Shown: positions 28,601 through 37,189 of the stretch, piece after piece
Numbering within the stretch: position 1 is the stretch's first letter
Layout: the number at the start of each line of letters is the position of its first letter
Assembly (NCBI GenBank): GCA_949373075.1
Contig: CASIBX010000012.1
Location: 1 to 43,703, forward strand
Origin: Candidatus Poseidoniaceae archaeon
GTDB lineage: Archaea > Thermoplasmatota > Poseidoniia > Poseidoniales > Poseidoniaceae
Length of the DNA stretch: 43,703 nucleotides
Direction: 5' to 3'
Program-made: the position numbers and the translations under genes
Notes under the pieces: generated by a model
The model's input: the letters and a program-made list of their open reading frames with translations, nothing else
Database searches by the model: none
Told to the model about the DNA's origin: nothing

Positions 28601-31168
28601 ATATTCTTCTTTGGCACTCGAGTCCAATTCAATACTCCATTGTGTATTACCCGAATAATCTACTATAATTGTATCAGAACTCCAGGAGTTTGATGACCAT
28701 TGCATTTCAGTAGTCTCTTGTGCATTACCTACATTTTCAACAAGTAACCAGACATGTGCTACGTCACCTGGCTGGCCATATCCCACTCCTAACGGGAGAC
28801 CTGCAGCACCCTGTAAGGATAGGCCACGTGTTCTTTCAACTTCTAATGGCAATGTGACCGTCGAAGATATATTTTCATTCTGGTCAAGTATCAAAGTCAG
28901 TGGTATCTGTGCATCATCAGAACCCATCGCATTTTGCGGTACAGAGAATTCAAATTGAACAATCTGAGCAACATCTCTTTCAAGATTTAGTTCGAGGTCC
29001 GCTGAATTTACTGGTACAAATGTCCATCCGGCTGGAAGCTCAGAGTTGTCGTAACCTAGGCTCCATGCTGCACTACGGCTACCCGTACTGGTTATTGTAA
29101 CATCAACGATTTGCGATGAGCCAGGCAATGCTCTTGAAATTTCAGATGGTGTTTGAATCTGAGCCACATAAGGCTCCAATACAACCAATGTTGTACTAAA
29201 ATTGTCATTATCGTATCTCGATTGTGTCAGATTGTTATTGATATCCAATACCAATTCCACTGTGTGAACACCTAATGTTGCCTCTACATCAACGCTGAAT
29301 GAGATTGGACCGCCTTCGCCAGAAGGAGCGACAGATTCTGCAACATTAACCCTGTGTCTTTCAATTTCAACTCCATTGAGTAGTAACACAGCATCGACTG
29401 GTTCATCAGTATCTACAATTCCTATGTTGGAATATTGCCCTGAGATAGTTACCATTTCCCCTGGGTCAGGGTCGGTAGGGGTGAAACCAATTCCCCTCCC
29501 ATCTGCTAAAGGTGCAATGTCAGAATTAGCTTCGCTGATCAAAGCATCTCCAACGAGTATGTCCAAATATCCATCTCCATCCATGTCTGCTATTGCAGGG
29601 GCTGCCCATGTCCTGTGTGGCAAATCAATTGGTGCAGACCATCCGGTTCCAATGTCTGCAGAGGTACCTGTATTGCCGTCAAAAGCAAATACTCGCCTGC
29701 CAAAAGCAACCAATAACTCGGGCTCATCTTCTCCATCTAAATCGATAGAGACTGGTGGTGACACTGCGATTTCATCATTGTCAGTACCTCCGCCTCGTTG
29801 TAATGTTCTCGACCATTCTCTGAATGGTGGGTCGATTGTAATGTCGTGACAGCCAGTAGAGCCAGCCCTTTCAGTTAGGGATTCCGGATACCAAGTAACC
29901 CAGCACACTCGGTCAGAAACACCGTTTCCGGTTGTATCGACAGCCAATGGCTCTGCGTCTGCATAACCATTTTTCGCTCTGAACCTCCATAACTCACTGA
30001 TGCTAGTCAACTCCATGCCCACATACTGGGCACCCATTCCTTCATCGCCAGCATTGCTATCCACTGGTAGTGTCAAAATCATTTCAGGTGCAGCATCTGA
30101 GTCCAACTGTGTAATCACGGGACCAGGTAGTCTCAGCCTAGGTGTGTCTTGGTCAGCATCTGTTCCTTGAATGGAAACTCCGTCCCAATCGAGAGAACCT
30201 GTGGCTCCATCGATTTTCCAAACCCACATATTTCCATTGTTTGAATTGACCGTAGTTAGCACCACTGCCCCGTTATTATCGTCAAGCGCTACGAATGCAG
30301 GATCAGAGGGGTGGGTTCCCTTATCAAGAGAGACCTTCCAATCAGTTTCAGGAGTTTGAAGTCCTAATGGAATAGATAGAATCGTAGGATCATCAGTTGA
30401 TGTATCGACTGCAGCAATCACTAACTCTGGGCTACCATCGAGAGATAGGTCCGCAAGTAACGGTTGGGTGACCGAGAGGTGATTGGATTGACTAGTGATC
30501 CAGTGTGGGCTTGTTATTCCAATACGCAAATCCCCGTCAGACCATGACCATAATCGCTCATTAGAGTGGCCAGATGAAGCCCATCCTGACTCATCACATG
30601 ACATGTCAGGGGACCATAAATCTACTTTTAGAGCCGAGTCTGTATCGTATGCAATGGCTATTTCGGGTTTACCATCTCCATCTACATCCACAATAGTTGG
30701 AGTCGAACGAATGTATTTTGCATCTCCAAGATTTACTTTCCACGCCACTTTTGCACTATCGCCTTCGACAATTGCAAGTATTCTTTCAGAATTTGAAGGG
30801 TCAGTATGAGTCATTACAGCAAACAAGTGGTTTTGCCCACAGCGCTCTTTTGCACCTTCAGGTGATGTGATTGACGCTGAGAAATTGGCTATTGCAACTC
30901 CATATCCATCGGCTCCTAGTCCTGAATCAAAGGCGACCCAGTTCACCCCTGGTGTCTCAATAGTCTGTAATCCTGAATCTCCATGCTGTGGTAATATTCG
31001 TGAATGTCCTGGATCTCTGCCATATTGAGCCCATGGCTGGGATAATGGTTCCCATGAGCCATTATCATCTTCACCATCTGCTTGTGTTGGAACTGGAATT
31101 ATGATTGTAGATGCGAGCAGAATGAATAACATCACAACGGCTCGGAATTGTCTGTGCATACTACTCAC
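25631..31168 (-). CDS. Giant (1845 aa) secreted, membrane-anchored protein: N-terminal FG-GAP/VCBS-like beta-propeller, multiple CARDB/Ig-like domains, C-terminal TM and acidic tail
   Basis: Signal peptide (FRAVVMLFILLASTIIIPVPTQA); propeller motifs VDVDGDGKPEIAIAYD, DLSLDGSPELVIAA, IDLDGEDEPELLVAF, ADMDGDGYLDILVGD; many 'ENVGNAQETT/NIGNTDDVL' motifs; TM WTGGIALILIVLAYFGGVLNL; acidic tail EEELPDPEPEVEIELEEEVIDIDD. Confidence 0.85.
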   Translation of the reverse strand: MSSMHRQFRAVVMLFILLASTIIIPVPTQADGEDDNGSWEPLSQPWAQYGRDPGHSRILPQHGDSGLQTIETPGVNWVAFDSGLGADGYGVAIANFSASITSPEGAKERCGQNHLFAVMTHTDPSNSERILAIVEGDSAKVAWKVNLGDAKYIRSTPTIVDVDGDGKPEIAIAYDTDSALKVDLWSPDMSCDESGWASSGHSNERLWSWSDGDLRIGITSPHWITSQSNHLSVTQPLLADLSLDGSPELVIAAVDTSTDDPTILSIPLGLQTPETDWKVSLDKGTHPSDPAFVALDDNNGAVVLTTVNSNNGNMWVWKIDGATGSLDWDGVSIQGTDADQDTPRLRLPGPVITQLDSDAAPEMILTLPVDSNAGDEGMGAQYVGMELTSISELWRFRAKNGYADAEPLAVDTTGNGVSDRVCWVTWYPESLTERAGSTGCHDITIDPPFREWSRTLQRGGGTDNDEIAVSPPVSIDLDGEDEPELLVAFGRRVFAFDGNTGTSADIGTGWSAPIDLPHRTWAAPAIADMDGDGYLDILVGDALISEANSDIAPLADGRGIGFTPTDPDPGEMVTISGQYSNIGIVDTDEPVDAVLLLNGVEIERHRVNVAESVAPSGEGGPISFSVDVEATLGVHTVELVLDINNNLTQSRYDNDNFSTTLVVLEPYVAQIQTPSEISRALPGSSQIVDVTITSTGSRSAAWSLGYDNSELPAGWTFVPVNSADLELNLERDVAQIVQFEFSVPQNAMGSDDAQIPLTLILDQNENISSTVTLPLEVERTRGLSLQGAAGLPLGVGYGQPGDVAHVWLLVENVGNAQETTEMQWSSNSWSSDTIIVDYSGNTQWSIELDSSAKEEYLIEFEVPATKTLGDSTSSTLTLCIGSGDEEICEDFTVTVFASNVSTDIPHIRTVPTAGLSWDIDSNYAGTTLQWDMSSCGMLKEGWVWSASGDLAINGTMLEMTGQNGLLHLDLPLDAPPMRHHFNQSESLVANSDLSISLHVLQVFRAEAEVVTPADGAVFNVSERTKIILKLQNPGNGEDTFTLVGSTNAGNLSQAPEVLFEISNPTRTIGAGGLTMVPVWVTLPEDVPARETFEIIFDWTSTGDTSVSDRANITIEARPDHRWDVEIEQGSWIQVAPGDELSLSINITNIGNTDDVLTLTPSFAVAHSGNDTSTWQANSINSSRLQVMETEPLILNVTIPENSWAGTIANLTLIASSSGFDIDDETSIELEVETVAGWRLDLSNTSLEVAPEGGELQILVEQKGNEPAMPYFAKAGQGWNVTLPNNGPMIEPGDSGTITITVTPPEDAVAGEVGIISIRISNGNGAGQIVEQVPVRVGTAPGITLDSNGAWMVRQDVSSWPTAWIENTGNDVAIMQLSVPNLPSGWLLVSEEVVVVAPGEIKGMPLQLQPTNDWNENNFQLDIQLEHPTLGTLVHAITVTQSDTVLISSPVHTGRSGEKVSVSTDSSSDGVVTSLVPLPETRSNTTHNGMALHLYGIPAPIHQANCDNAFGALASLGIEETSTLWTSCLLTANSEHPLVANAWLRTSDGEMLDSRTIRLSPGDNMTVNLSALSWDPEPGLVTVEILIVDSNGLSLLSTVSEHIARQSGWNLKISNFNIDDDSINVGIDREGYEIMEGSICQVNIAKTDGNWQKSIAVDIHGSKYAPSIEIDRPEKIDDGAEVTATISCLAPWDVDDDSSDNSMKVYADNLPLVTYESSDLYWTGGIALILIVLAYFGGVLNLKKPETAVTKKEKPVIRKEVVEETQPDEEMTIDDMSLGDEPFEEELPDPEPEVEIELEEEVIDIDDSTASGRLSALRHEIKTDLEPKQEPKEDISSRLDAFMADR

Positions 31169-31205
31169 CTACAAATAGCGGGAACTGCAGGGTTGTTATG
31201 GCTTT

Positions 31206-31220
31206 GGGCCCTACGGGCCC
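31206..31220. terminator. GC-rich hairpin in divergent intergenic region
   Basis: gggccc-tac-gggccc. Confidence 0.3.
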
Positions 31221-31328
31221 ATTAGAAAGCGATAATTAGACCCTCTATTTCTAGCCAAAAAGAGGCTTTAGCGGGCCAGTAAGTCCCAGATTCAGGGGGG
31301 TACCATTCAAATAGGGGTCGCTGGTGGC

Positions 31329-31407
31329 GTGAATGACTTCGGTCACACTTCTCTCCCGAGGCACTTGCCGGTGAAGGACGGATGAGGCATCAATACCTCA
31401 CTCGTCC
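31329..31407 (+). ncRNA. Structured leader or small RNA upstream of rpoE1
   Basis: gtg-aa-tgac-TTCG-gtca-cac (31329-31348, UUCG tetraloop) and ggacg-gat-gagg-catcaata-cctc-act-cgtcc (31376-31407, symmetric internal loop). Confidence 0.4.
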
Positions 31408-31448
31408 TCCTTGCAGTAACTCGGTCAGAGGATAAAAAAGGTGTAAAA

Positions 31449-32000
31449 ATGTACAAAGTAGTAACTAAAGAGGATACAATCCGTATTCCTGCGGAATACA
31501 TCCGCAAGGAGAAATCTCTACACGAACACATTGACCGTTTGGCTGCATCGGCTTTCGAAGGTCGATTCGATGACAACAATAACTTCGTTTTAGTCACATC
31601 AAACCACGAGCCTATCGGCCGTGGAAGAATCATTCACGGTGACGGCGCTATTTATCAAGAAGTGAAGTTCGATGCAGTTTTGTTTTGCATCGAAGATTAC
31701 GAAGTAGTCGAAGGCGCAGTTTCTGAAATCAATGATTTTGGTGCATTCGTAAGAATCGGGCCAATGGAAGCACTTCTTCACAAGTCACAAATTATGGAAG
31801 ACCATGTAGATATCAACGCAGGAATGGGTGTTCTAGAAGGACGTAAAGAAGGCCGCAAACTTGGTGTGGGAAGTTCAGTAAGAGCTCGCATAGTTTCACT
31901 ATCCCCTGATACAAGCGACCCTCGTCGCTCTAAGATTGGTTTGACCTGTAAGCAAACCGGACTAGGTAGTCACGAATGGATCCACGAGGACCAAAACTGA
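31449..32000 (+). CDS. rpoE1: DNA-directed RNA polymerase subunit E' (Rpo7)
   Basis: MYKVVTKEDTIRIPAEYI...GRGRIIHGDGAIYQEVKFDAVLFCIEDYEVVEGAVSEINDFGAFVRIGPMEALLHKSQI: S1-domain Rpo7. Confidence 0.95.
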   Translation: MYKVVTKEDTIRIPAEYIRKEKSLHEHIDRLAASAFEGRFDDNNNFVLVTSNHEPIGRGRIIHGDGAIYQEVKFDAVLFCIEDYEVVEGAVSEINDFGAFVRIGPMEALLHKSQIMEDHVDINAGMGVLEGRKEGRKLGVGSSVRARIVSLSPDTSDPRRSKIGLTCKQTGLGSHEWIHEDQN

Positions 32001-32016
32001 ATAGGAGTGTAATATA

Positions 32017-32220
32017 ATGGCTAAGAATCCCTTTGCATGCAGCGAATGTCATCTAATTTTAGCAGAAGGCATCGACCAATGTTCACGTTGTCCATCAGCA
32101 CCAGTCTCTTCTGATTGGTCAGGATATGTCGTAGTAATGAATCCATCTAGATCAGAAATCGCAAGACGCCTGAGTATTGAGGCGCCTGGAAGTTATGCTC
32201 TCAAGGTGAACACCCGTTAA
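32017..32220 (+). CDS. spt4: Transcription elongation factor Spt4 (RpoE'')
   Basis: ACSECHLILAEGIDQCSRCPSAPVSSDWSGYVVVMNPSRSEIARRLSIEAPGSYALKV. Confidence 0.93.
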   Translation: MAKNPFACSECHLILAEGIDQCSRCPSAPVSSDWSGYVVVMNPSRSEIARRLSIEAPGSYALKVNTR

Positions 32221-32232
32221 GGAGGAATTGAA

Positions 32233-32601
32233 ATGGAAATAATTGACCGCAAAGAAAACCCACTACTCAATCGTGTTGAAATCGAATTCCGCTGGAATCA
32301 TGAAGGCAAAGTAACACCATCTCGTGTTGAGATGCTTAATGGAATTGCTTCCATCGAACCTGGTTCCAATCGTGACCTAATTGTTATCAAGGACGTAAAA
32401 ACAAGGTTTGGCCAAGGTTCTACAACCGGGCTAGGTGTTGTATATGCTGATGCTAAATCAATGAAGGTTGAACCGGATTACATGCATGCTAGATACTCAG
32501 GTATGCGTTCATCCAATGCAGCACCTGCGGCCGAAGAAGCCCCAGCTGCTGAAGCACCTGCAGAGGAAGCATCTGCAGCTGAAGATGGAGGTGAGGCTTG
32601 A
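32233..32601 (+). CDS. rps24e: 30S ribosomal protein S24e with Ala/Glu-rich C-terminal tail
   Basis: [27 protein letters not shown]...[34 protein letters not shown], then [26 protein letters not shown]. Confidence 0.93.
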   Translation: MEIIDRKENPLLNRVEIEFRWNHEGKVTPSRVEMLNGIASIEPGSNRDLIVIKDVKTRFGQGSTTGLGVVYADAKSMKVEPDYMHARYSGMRSSNAAPAAEEAPAAEAPAEEASAAEDGGEA

Positions 32602-32771
32602 TGTCTGACGGTCCTAAGGCTGGTGCAAAGTGGTCCAAATATGGAACCGAAGATGGTAAACTTGTTCGTAAGGCAGAGTTCTGCCCTGAGTGTGGTCCTG
32701 GAGTTTTCCTCGCCACACACGCAGACCGCAAGTCATGCGGTCGCTGTGGTTTCACACAAACTAACGAATGA
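32601..32771 (+). CDS. rps27ae: 30S ribosomal protein S27ae (57 codons including stop; below the ORF-track cutoff)
   Basis: [56 protein letters not shown]: small zinc ribbon directly after rps24e. Confidence 0.92.
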   Translation: MSDGPKAGAKWSKYGTEDGKLVRKAEFCPECGPGVFLATHADRKSCGRCGFTQTNE

Positions 32772-32779
32772 TGTTTACT

Positions 32780-33667
32780 TTAGCCCATGTGTGGGCTACG
32801 GTTTCCCTGATTATCGATAACCATCCAGGTTTCATTTTCATTAATGATTTGAACACCTAATTCGGAACGTTTTTTCATTCCGCCACGCAACATCAAATCA
32901 TCTCGCCATGAAATCATTCTCCAATCATCGCCATCAAAAACAGCATGCTGAATTGTGCCACGCAATTTTCTTGCAACTGTTATTTCGTCATTCATGAGTT
33001 CCCACGCCCATCCATCTTTGGATGTTATCAGGAATGTGTCATCGTGTACAAACACATTTTCAATATCGCATTGAACTCCTAATTCATTAGTTTGTAAAAC
33101 CTCACCACTTATCAGCGATATTCTCTGGTAAGTACCTCCTCTTGTCCAAGCAATTACTTCATCTTTGACAATCGAAACCGATGTTATTTCATTGGACCTC
33201 GGTGGTGATTTTCCTTCCGTTTCAATTAGCGGTAAACGCCAAACTTCATTGGCAGATGAATCTATACAATACAATCCTCTTGACCAGAGTGAAAATACGA
33301 TCATATCTTCTTTTGCATCTAATGCTACAGGTTCTGCATCGATGATGTGGCACCAGTGTGAACCTTCAACCATGGATGTATTTTTCTTCAAGCGTAATTG
33401 AGCCCTAGTGATGCCTTCTTTAATGGGTTCTTCAAACATTAGCAAGGCCATTCTCGCAAGTTGCAACTCATGGTCAACCCATGTTGCCACCAACCCTTTG
33501 TCACACATCGAAGCAAAGGTGATTTCACATGGAAATGGACTATTAGTGATGCCATCAACAGAAATTCCGCCATTTACATCAACGATGATTTCTCGGTCGC
33601 CATGGTGCAAAAGTCTCCATGGGGCTGTCTCCATGTATCTGGGAAGAGGGCTAGGCTTGTGAACCAT
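32780..33667 (-). CDS. Uncharacterised protein, possible beta-propeller
   Basis: 295 aa; repeated short beta/W segments (VIAWTRGGTYQRISLISGEVLQTNELG, WRMISWRDDLMLRGG). Confidence 0.55.
   Translation of the reverse strand: MVHKPSPLPRYMETAPWRLLHHGDREIIVDVNGGISVDGITNSPFPCEITFASMCDKGLVATWVDHELQLARMALLMFEEPIKEGITRAQLRLKKNTSMVEGSHWCHIIDAEPVALDAKEDMIVFSLWSRGLYCIDSSANEVWRLPLIETEGKSPPRSNEITSVSIVKDEVIAWTRGGTYQRISLISGEVLQTNELGVQCDIENVFVHDDTFLITSKDGWAWELMNDEITVARKLRGTIQHAVFDGDDWRMISWRDDLMLRGGMKKRSELGVQIINENETWMVIDNQGNRSPHMG
32781..32798. terminator. Hairpin at convergent gene ends
   Basis: tagccca-tgtg-tgggcta, perfect 7-bp stem, just after rps27ae and overlapping the end of the opposing CDS. Confidence 0.45.
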
Positions 33668-33699
33668 TCCTTCAAGAGTCCCGTACTCTAGGCCACGCC

Positions 33700-34611
33700 A
33701 TGGTCAGCCTCATTCTGGTCTCTGGAGGAGACATCGCCTCAACAAATCAGGCTGATGAGTTGCTAAAAATGGCAGATTGGACAGAATTGAATCCAATCGA
33801 AGGCTTGGCTGCATATTCTTACAAGGATGCTAGAATGTGGTGGATGAAAGACGGCTGCTTGTGGGAAGATGATCTTGACAAAAGATGGATGCAAGCCACT
33901 GGAGAAACTCCTTCGGAAATCATATTCCCTTCTCGACACTCTGCTGCAAGCGGTAATGCGTCACTAACATTACACCCTATTGGCACTATGCAGGTACCCG
34001 AAGAACAAACTCCTGATTATGGAGGGAAAGCAGCAGATTGCCCGCCCCCAAACCCACGTCTTGCTGCATGGTGGAGAGAAATGAACAGGGTGGCAAGCGA
34101 TTTGTCAGAGTTTGATTTGTCTTTGGAAACAACCCACCATGGGCCTTGGATTGAAACTCCTTCACTCTTCATCGAAATAGGTTCCACTGCCGAGACTTGG
34201 GGTCATGAAAATGCAGCTAAGGTACTTGCTGGAATAATCTACAGAGGTTTAGGGTTAGACGGAGGTGCAGGTCTTGGTAATTGGAATGGCAAAGGCAGAG
34301 TTGTAGTCACACTGGGTGGTGGTCACTATGCCCCTAGAGGTAATCTTCTAGCATCACATGATGGGATTTGGATAGGCCATATGCTGGCTACATATGCTCT
34401 CCCATTCACAAAAGATGAGTCTGGAAATATCGGTGGGATGTGGGAAAACAGTATTCGTAAAGCAATTGCTGCAACTAAGTTGGGCTTTCCAGGTGGTGAG
34501 GTCATTTGTAGTATGGACAAAAAGGCATTCAAGGGATGGCAACGCCAAGCAATTAGGGAACTTCTGGATGAATTGTCAGTCCCTTTACTCAAAAGTTCTG
34601 AAATCATCTGA
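33700..34611 (+). CDS. dtdA: D-aminoacyl-tRNA deacylase, archaeal DTD2 type
   Basis: TLHPIGTMQ...LETTHHGPWIETPSLFIEIGSTAETWGHENAAKVLAGII...VVTLGGGHYAPRGN. Confidence 0.9.
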   Translation: MVSLILVSGGDIASTNQADELLKMADWTELNPIEGLAAYSYKDARMWWMKDGCLWEDDLDKRWMQATGETPSEIIFPSRHSAASGNASLTLHPIGTMQVPEEQTPDYGGKAADCPPPNPRLAAWWREMNRVASDLSEFDLSLETTHHGPWIETPSLFIEIGSTAETWGHENAAKVLAGIIYRGLGLDGGAGLGNWNGKGRVVVTLGGGHYAPRGNLLASHDGIWIGHMLATYALPFTKDESGNIGGMWENSIRKAIAATKLGFPGGEVICSMDKKAFKGWQRQAIRELLDELSVPLLKSSEII

Positions 34612-35627
34612 TGAAAACCGTCAAGAATCACCGTCACTGGCGTTGTAACATGGTCGGGCGCTTTTCACGCATGGTTGTCGCCATGACCGTCCGTATGCCT
34701 CGATGGTTTGTGGGCTGGGTCAGTCGACGATATGTCGCAGGTCCTAAACTTGAAGATGCTGTTAAAGTAATGAAGCGCCTTTCAAAAGAAGGTGCATGTT
34801 TTACTATCGACGTTCTTGGTGAAGAGATTACTTCGATGGAAGAAGCGACATTCTTCTTGGAAGAATACAAGAGGGTAATTACTGCGATTAGCGAAAATAA
34901 TTTCGATGCCAATCTTTCAATAAAACCAACGGCTTTTGGTCTGCTTCTTGATAGTGAAACCGGCATGGATAATATCGAAGCTTTAGTTTCCTTGGCAAAT
35001 GAACATCAAATGTTTGTTAGGCTCGATATGGAAGACCACAGGGTTACAGATGATACAATTCAAGTGATGTTGGATATGCATGACAAGGGACTAACCAATG
35101 TTGGTGTTGTTCTACAAGCAAGACTATTCCGTACAATTGAAGACATTCAAAACATTGCACAGAAATTAGGACAGAATGCCGATTATCGAATCTGTAAAGG
35201 GATTTATTTGGAACCTGAAGAGATTTCACATACAAACCGCCAACCAATAATCAAAGCAACCAATGACTGTGTTGACGCAATGTTAGATGCGGGTGCATAT
35301 GTTGGTATAGCGAGCCATGACCATCCTGTAATAAACCACACATTAGATGCATTGTCTAAGAGAAATATGGGCCCTAATATTCCCGACCCTAGACCAAATG
35401 CTGGTGGAACTCGTCCACAAAAAGGTCCTGGATATGAATTCCAGATGTTACTTGGAGTAAGAGGCCCTATGCGTCGTAAATTAAGTGCAAAAGGCCACAG
35501 AACAAGAGTCTACATCCCATATGGTGAAAAATGGTACGAGTATTCTATTCGTAGATTGCAAGAGAATCCGACTATCGGAACTCAAGTTGCCAAAGCATTC
35601 TTGATGCCATGGACTAACCGTCCTTGA
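34611..35627 (+). CDS. Proline dehydrogenase (standalone PRODH)
   Basis: FTIDVLGEEITSMEEATFFLEEY...LSIKPTAFGLLLD...VRLDMEDHRVTDDTIQ...RICKGIYLEPEEISHTNR...GIASHDHPVI. True start may be the internal Met at 34650. Confidence 0.88.
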   Translation: MKTVKNHRHWRCNMVGRFSRMVVAMTVRMPRWFVGWVSRRYVAGPKLEDAVKVMKRLSKEGACFTIDVLGEEITSMEEATFFLEEYKRVITAISENNFDANLSIKPTAFGLLLDSETGMDNIEALVSLANEHQMFVRLDMEDHRVTDDTIQVMLDMHDKGLTNVGVVLQARLFRTIEDIQNIAQKLGQNADYRICKGIYLEPEEISHTNRQPIIKATNDCVDAMLDAGAYVGIASHDHPVINHTLDALSKRNMGPNIPDPRPNAGGTRPQKGPGYEFQMLLGVRGPMRRKLSAKGHRTRVYIPYGEKWYEYSIRRLQENPTIGTQVAKAFLMPWTNRP

Positions 35628-36410
35628 TCAATCTCGCCTTTTCCTCTGGCGCCTTTCTGAACTCTTCTTGTTAGGCGTTCCTGACGTTTCTGCATCTGGA
35701 CGAATCGGATTGGGGTTATCTCCCAAACGACCTTCCTTCCATGCCTGTCTCCTTTCTCTTGGAGTTCTTGGAATATCTTCTTCTGGGCGAGGTGGTTCAT
35801 GGAGATAGATTCGTTTGATGTCATGCGCCACAACTCTACCAGTCATGGTGCGTCCAGCACCGGTGTGAATTGCTCTGACTCTCCACCTTTCTCCAGCGTG
35901 CTCCATAATTGTGCTTGCTCTAAACATAGTGTCTCGTTCTACAAAGATAGAATCACTTTCGGAGTGCTCGCCACGAGTTAGTGTTAGTCTTACCATTACA
36001 ATGTCCGAGCGTACTGCATTAGCACGCCCGATTTTCTTAGCATTGAGTTTCTTACGTGAGTTACCAGTTTTGGTTTCAATTCGGTTTATTTCCCAACTAG
36101 CATCAATATGCTCAAAGATGTCTCCAACATGTAGAGTTTCATCTTCATCGATTTCTATTTCCGCTATCATAGAATTAGCACCTTCACTGAGTATGAAAGG
36201 TATGGTGATTGCTTTAGGTTCTCTGATTTGGACGCTGTGGATATGATCACATTCATCACACTTCAGCAAATAGTCTGTGCCAGTTCCGACCTTTTTCTCT
36301 CGTAAAACTTGGTGTCCGCAAGGGTGACGGCAGCCGGGACAATCGGTTACATTCTCTACGAAATCTTCATCTTCGTATTCTTCCAAATCATCTTCAGACT
36401 CTTCGACCAT
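35628..36410 (-). CDS. HVO_0476-family zinc-finger protein
   Basis: CPGCRHPCGHQVLREKKVGTGTDYLLKCDECDHIHSVQI followed by the conserved beta-rich region DEDETLHVGDIFEH...WEINRIET. Confidence 0.75.
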   Translation of the reverse strand: MVEESEDDLEEYEDEDFVENVTDCPGCRHPCGHQVLREKKVGTGTDYLLKCDECDHIHSVQIREPKAITIPFILSEGANSMIAEIEIDEDETLHVGDIFEHIDASWEINRIETKTGNSRKKLNAKKIGRANAVRSDIVMVRLTLTRGEHSESDSIFVERDTMFRASTIMEHAGERWRVRAIHTGAGRTMTGRVVAHDIKRIYLHEPPRPEEDIPRTPRERRQAWKEGRLGDNPNPIRPDAETSGTPNKKSSERRQRKRRD

Positions 36411-36430
36411 GTGACCGCCTCCCTATTTGT

Positions 36431-37189
36431 GTGCCAAGCGCTTCACCTTTGAGGCTGTCGGATGGGAGAAGCCTTGTGAAGGGGAGCCCAAGAGCACAGT
36501 ACATGCGCGAGGAGATACTGGGGGCTATTTTGTCGGCCAACAAAGATTTGTCTCGTGATGAACCGGAAGTTGCAGCTAATATCGGCATCCAATTGGAACA
36601 TATGGCTCTCTCAACATGGTCCATCTCGGTACGAAGAAGAATACGTGATGCAATATCTCTAATCGCTCCCAAGAATGTAATTCAAACCGGTGCTGGAATC
36701 GGACATCTTTCTGCTTGGCTTTTCCACCACTTTGAACAGGGTGAAGTTTTGTCAAACTTTCAGATGATAGAAGAAGGAAACAGGTTTGCAGTAATTCTGG
36801 CACGTCTAAAAGAAAGATACTCATCTGTACCTTCAAGTATTGTAGTCGGCACACCATCTCTACTTTCCAGTGAACTGAAAGCCTGGAATATCTCAAAAAT
36901 TGGTGAACCGCCTATGCTACCAAATGCAGATGCAATCATTGTTGATGCAATAATGCCTAGACTAGCAGATGATGTGAAGTCCCTGCTTCCTCTACTGAAC
37001 AAAAATGGTGTTTTGTTTACTGTGGAGCCAACTCCGCCTGTAGGGGATAGAGAAGAAGATGACCCTGAAGTAGTCGGATTCAATAAGTGGATGGAGTTGA
37101 TTCAATCCACCAATGAAACTCATCATTTGGCATTTGCACCGTTGTTTGGTGGAACTATTGTGGCCTGGATTGAGAGAGATCAGGATTGA
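36431..37189 (+). CDS. SAM-dependent O-methyltransferase-like protein
   Basis: VIQTGAGIGHLSAWLFHHFEQGE...NADAIIVDAIMPRLADDVKSLLPLLNKNGVLFTVE: Rossmann methyltransferase pattern. Confidence 0.65.
   Translation: MPSASPLRLSDGRSLVKGSPRAQYMREEILGAILSANKDLSRDEPEVAANIGIQLEHMALSTWSISVRRRIRDAISLIAPKNVIQTGAGIGHLSAWLFHHFEQGEVLSNFQMIEEGNRFAVILARLKERYSSVPSSIVVGTPSLLSSELKAWNISKIGEPPMLPNADAIIVDAIMPRLADDVKSLLPLLNKNGVLFTVEPTPPVGDREEDDPEVVGFNKWMELIQSTNETHHLAFAPLFGGTIVAWIERDQD

Noticed and set aside
31260-31340. tRNA-like sequence (gcgggccag...accattcaaataggggt)
   Set aside because: TTCAAAT resembles a T-loop, but acceptor and D-arm pairings do not close into a cloverleaf.
31343-31633. Minus-strand 96-aa ORF
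   Set aside because: Overlaps the rpoE1 start and its structured leader; no domain features.
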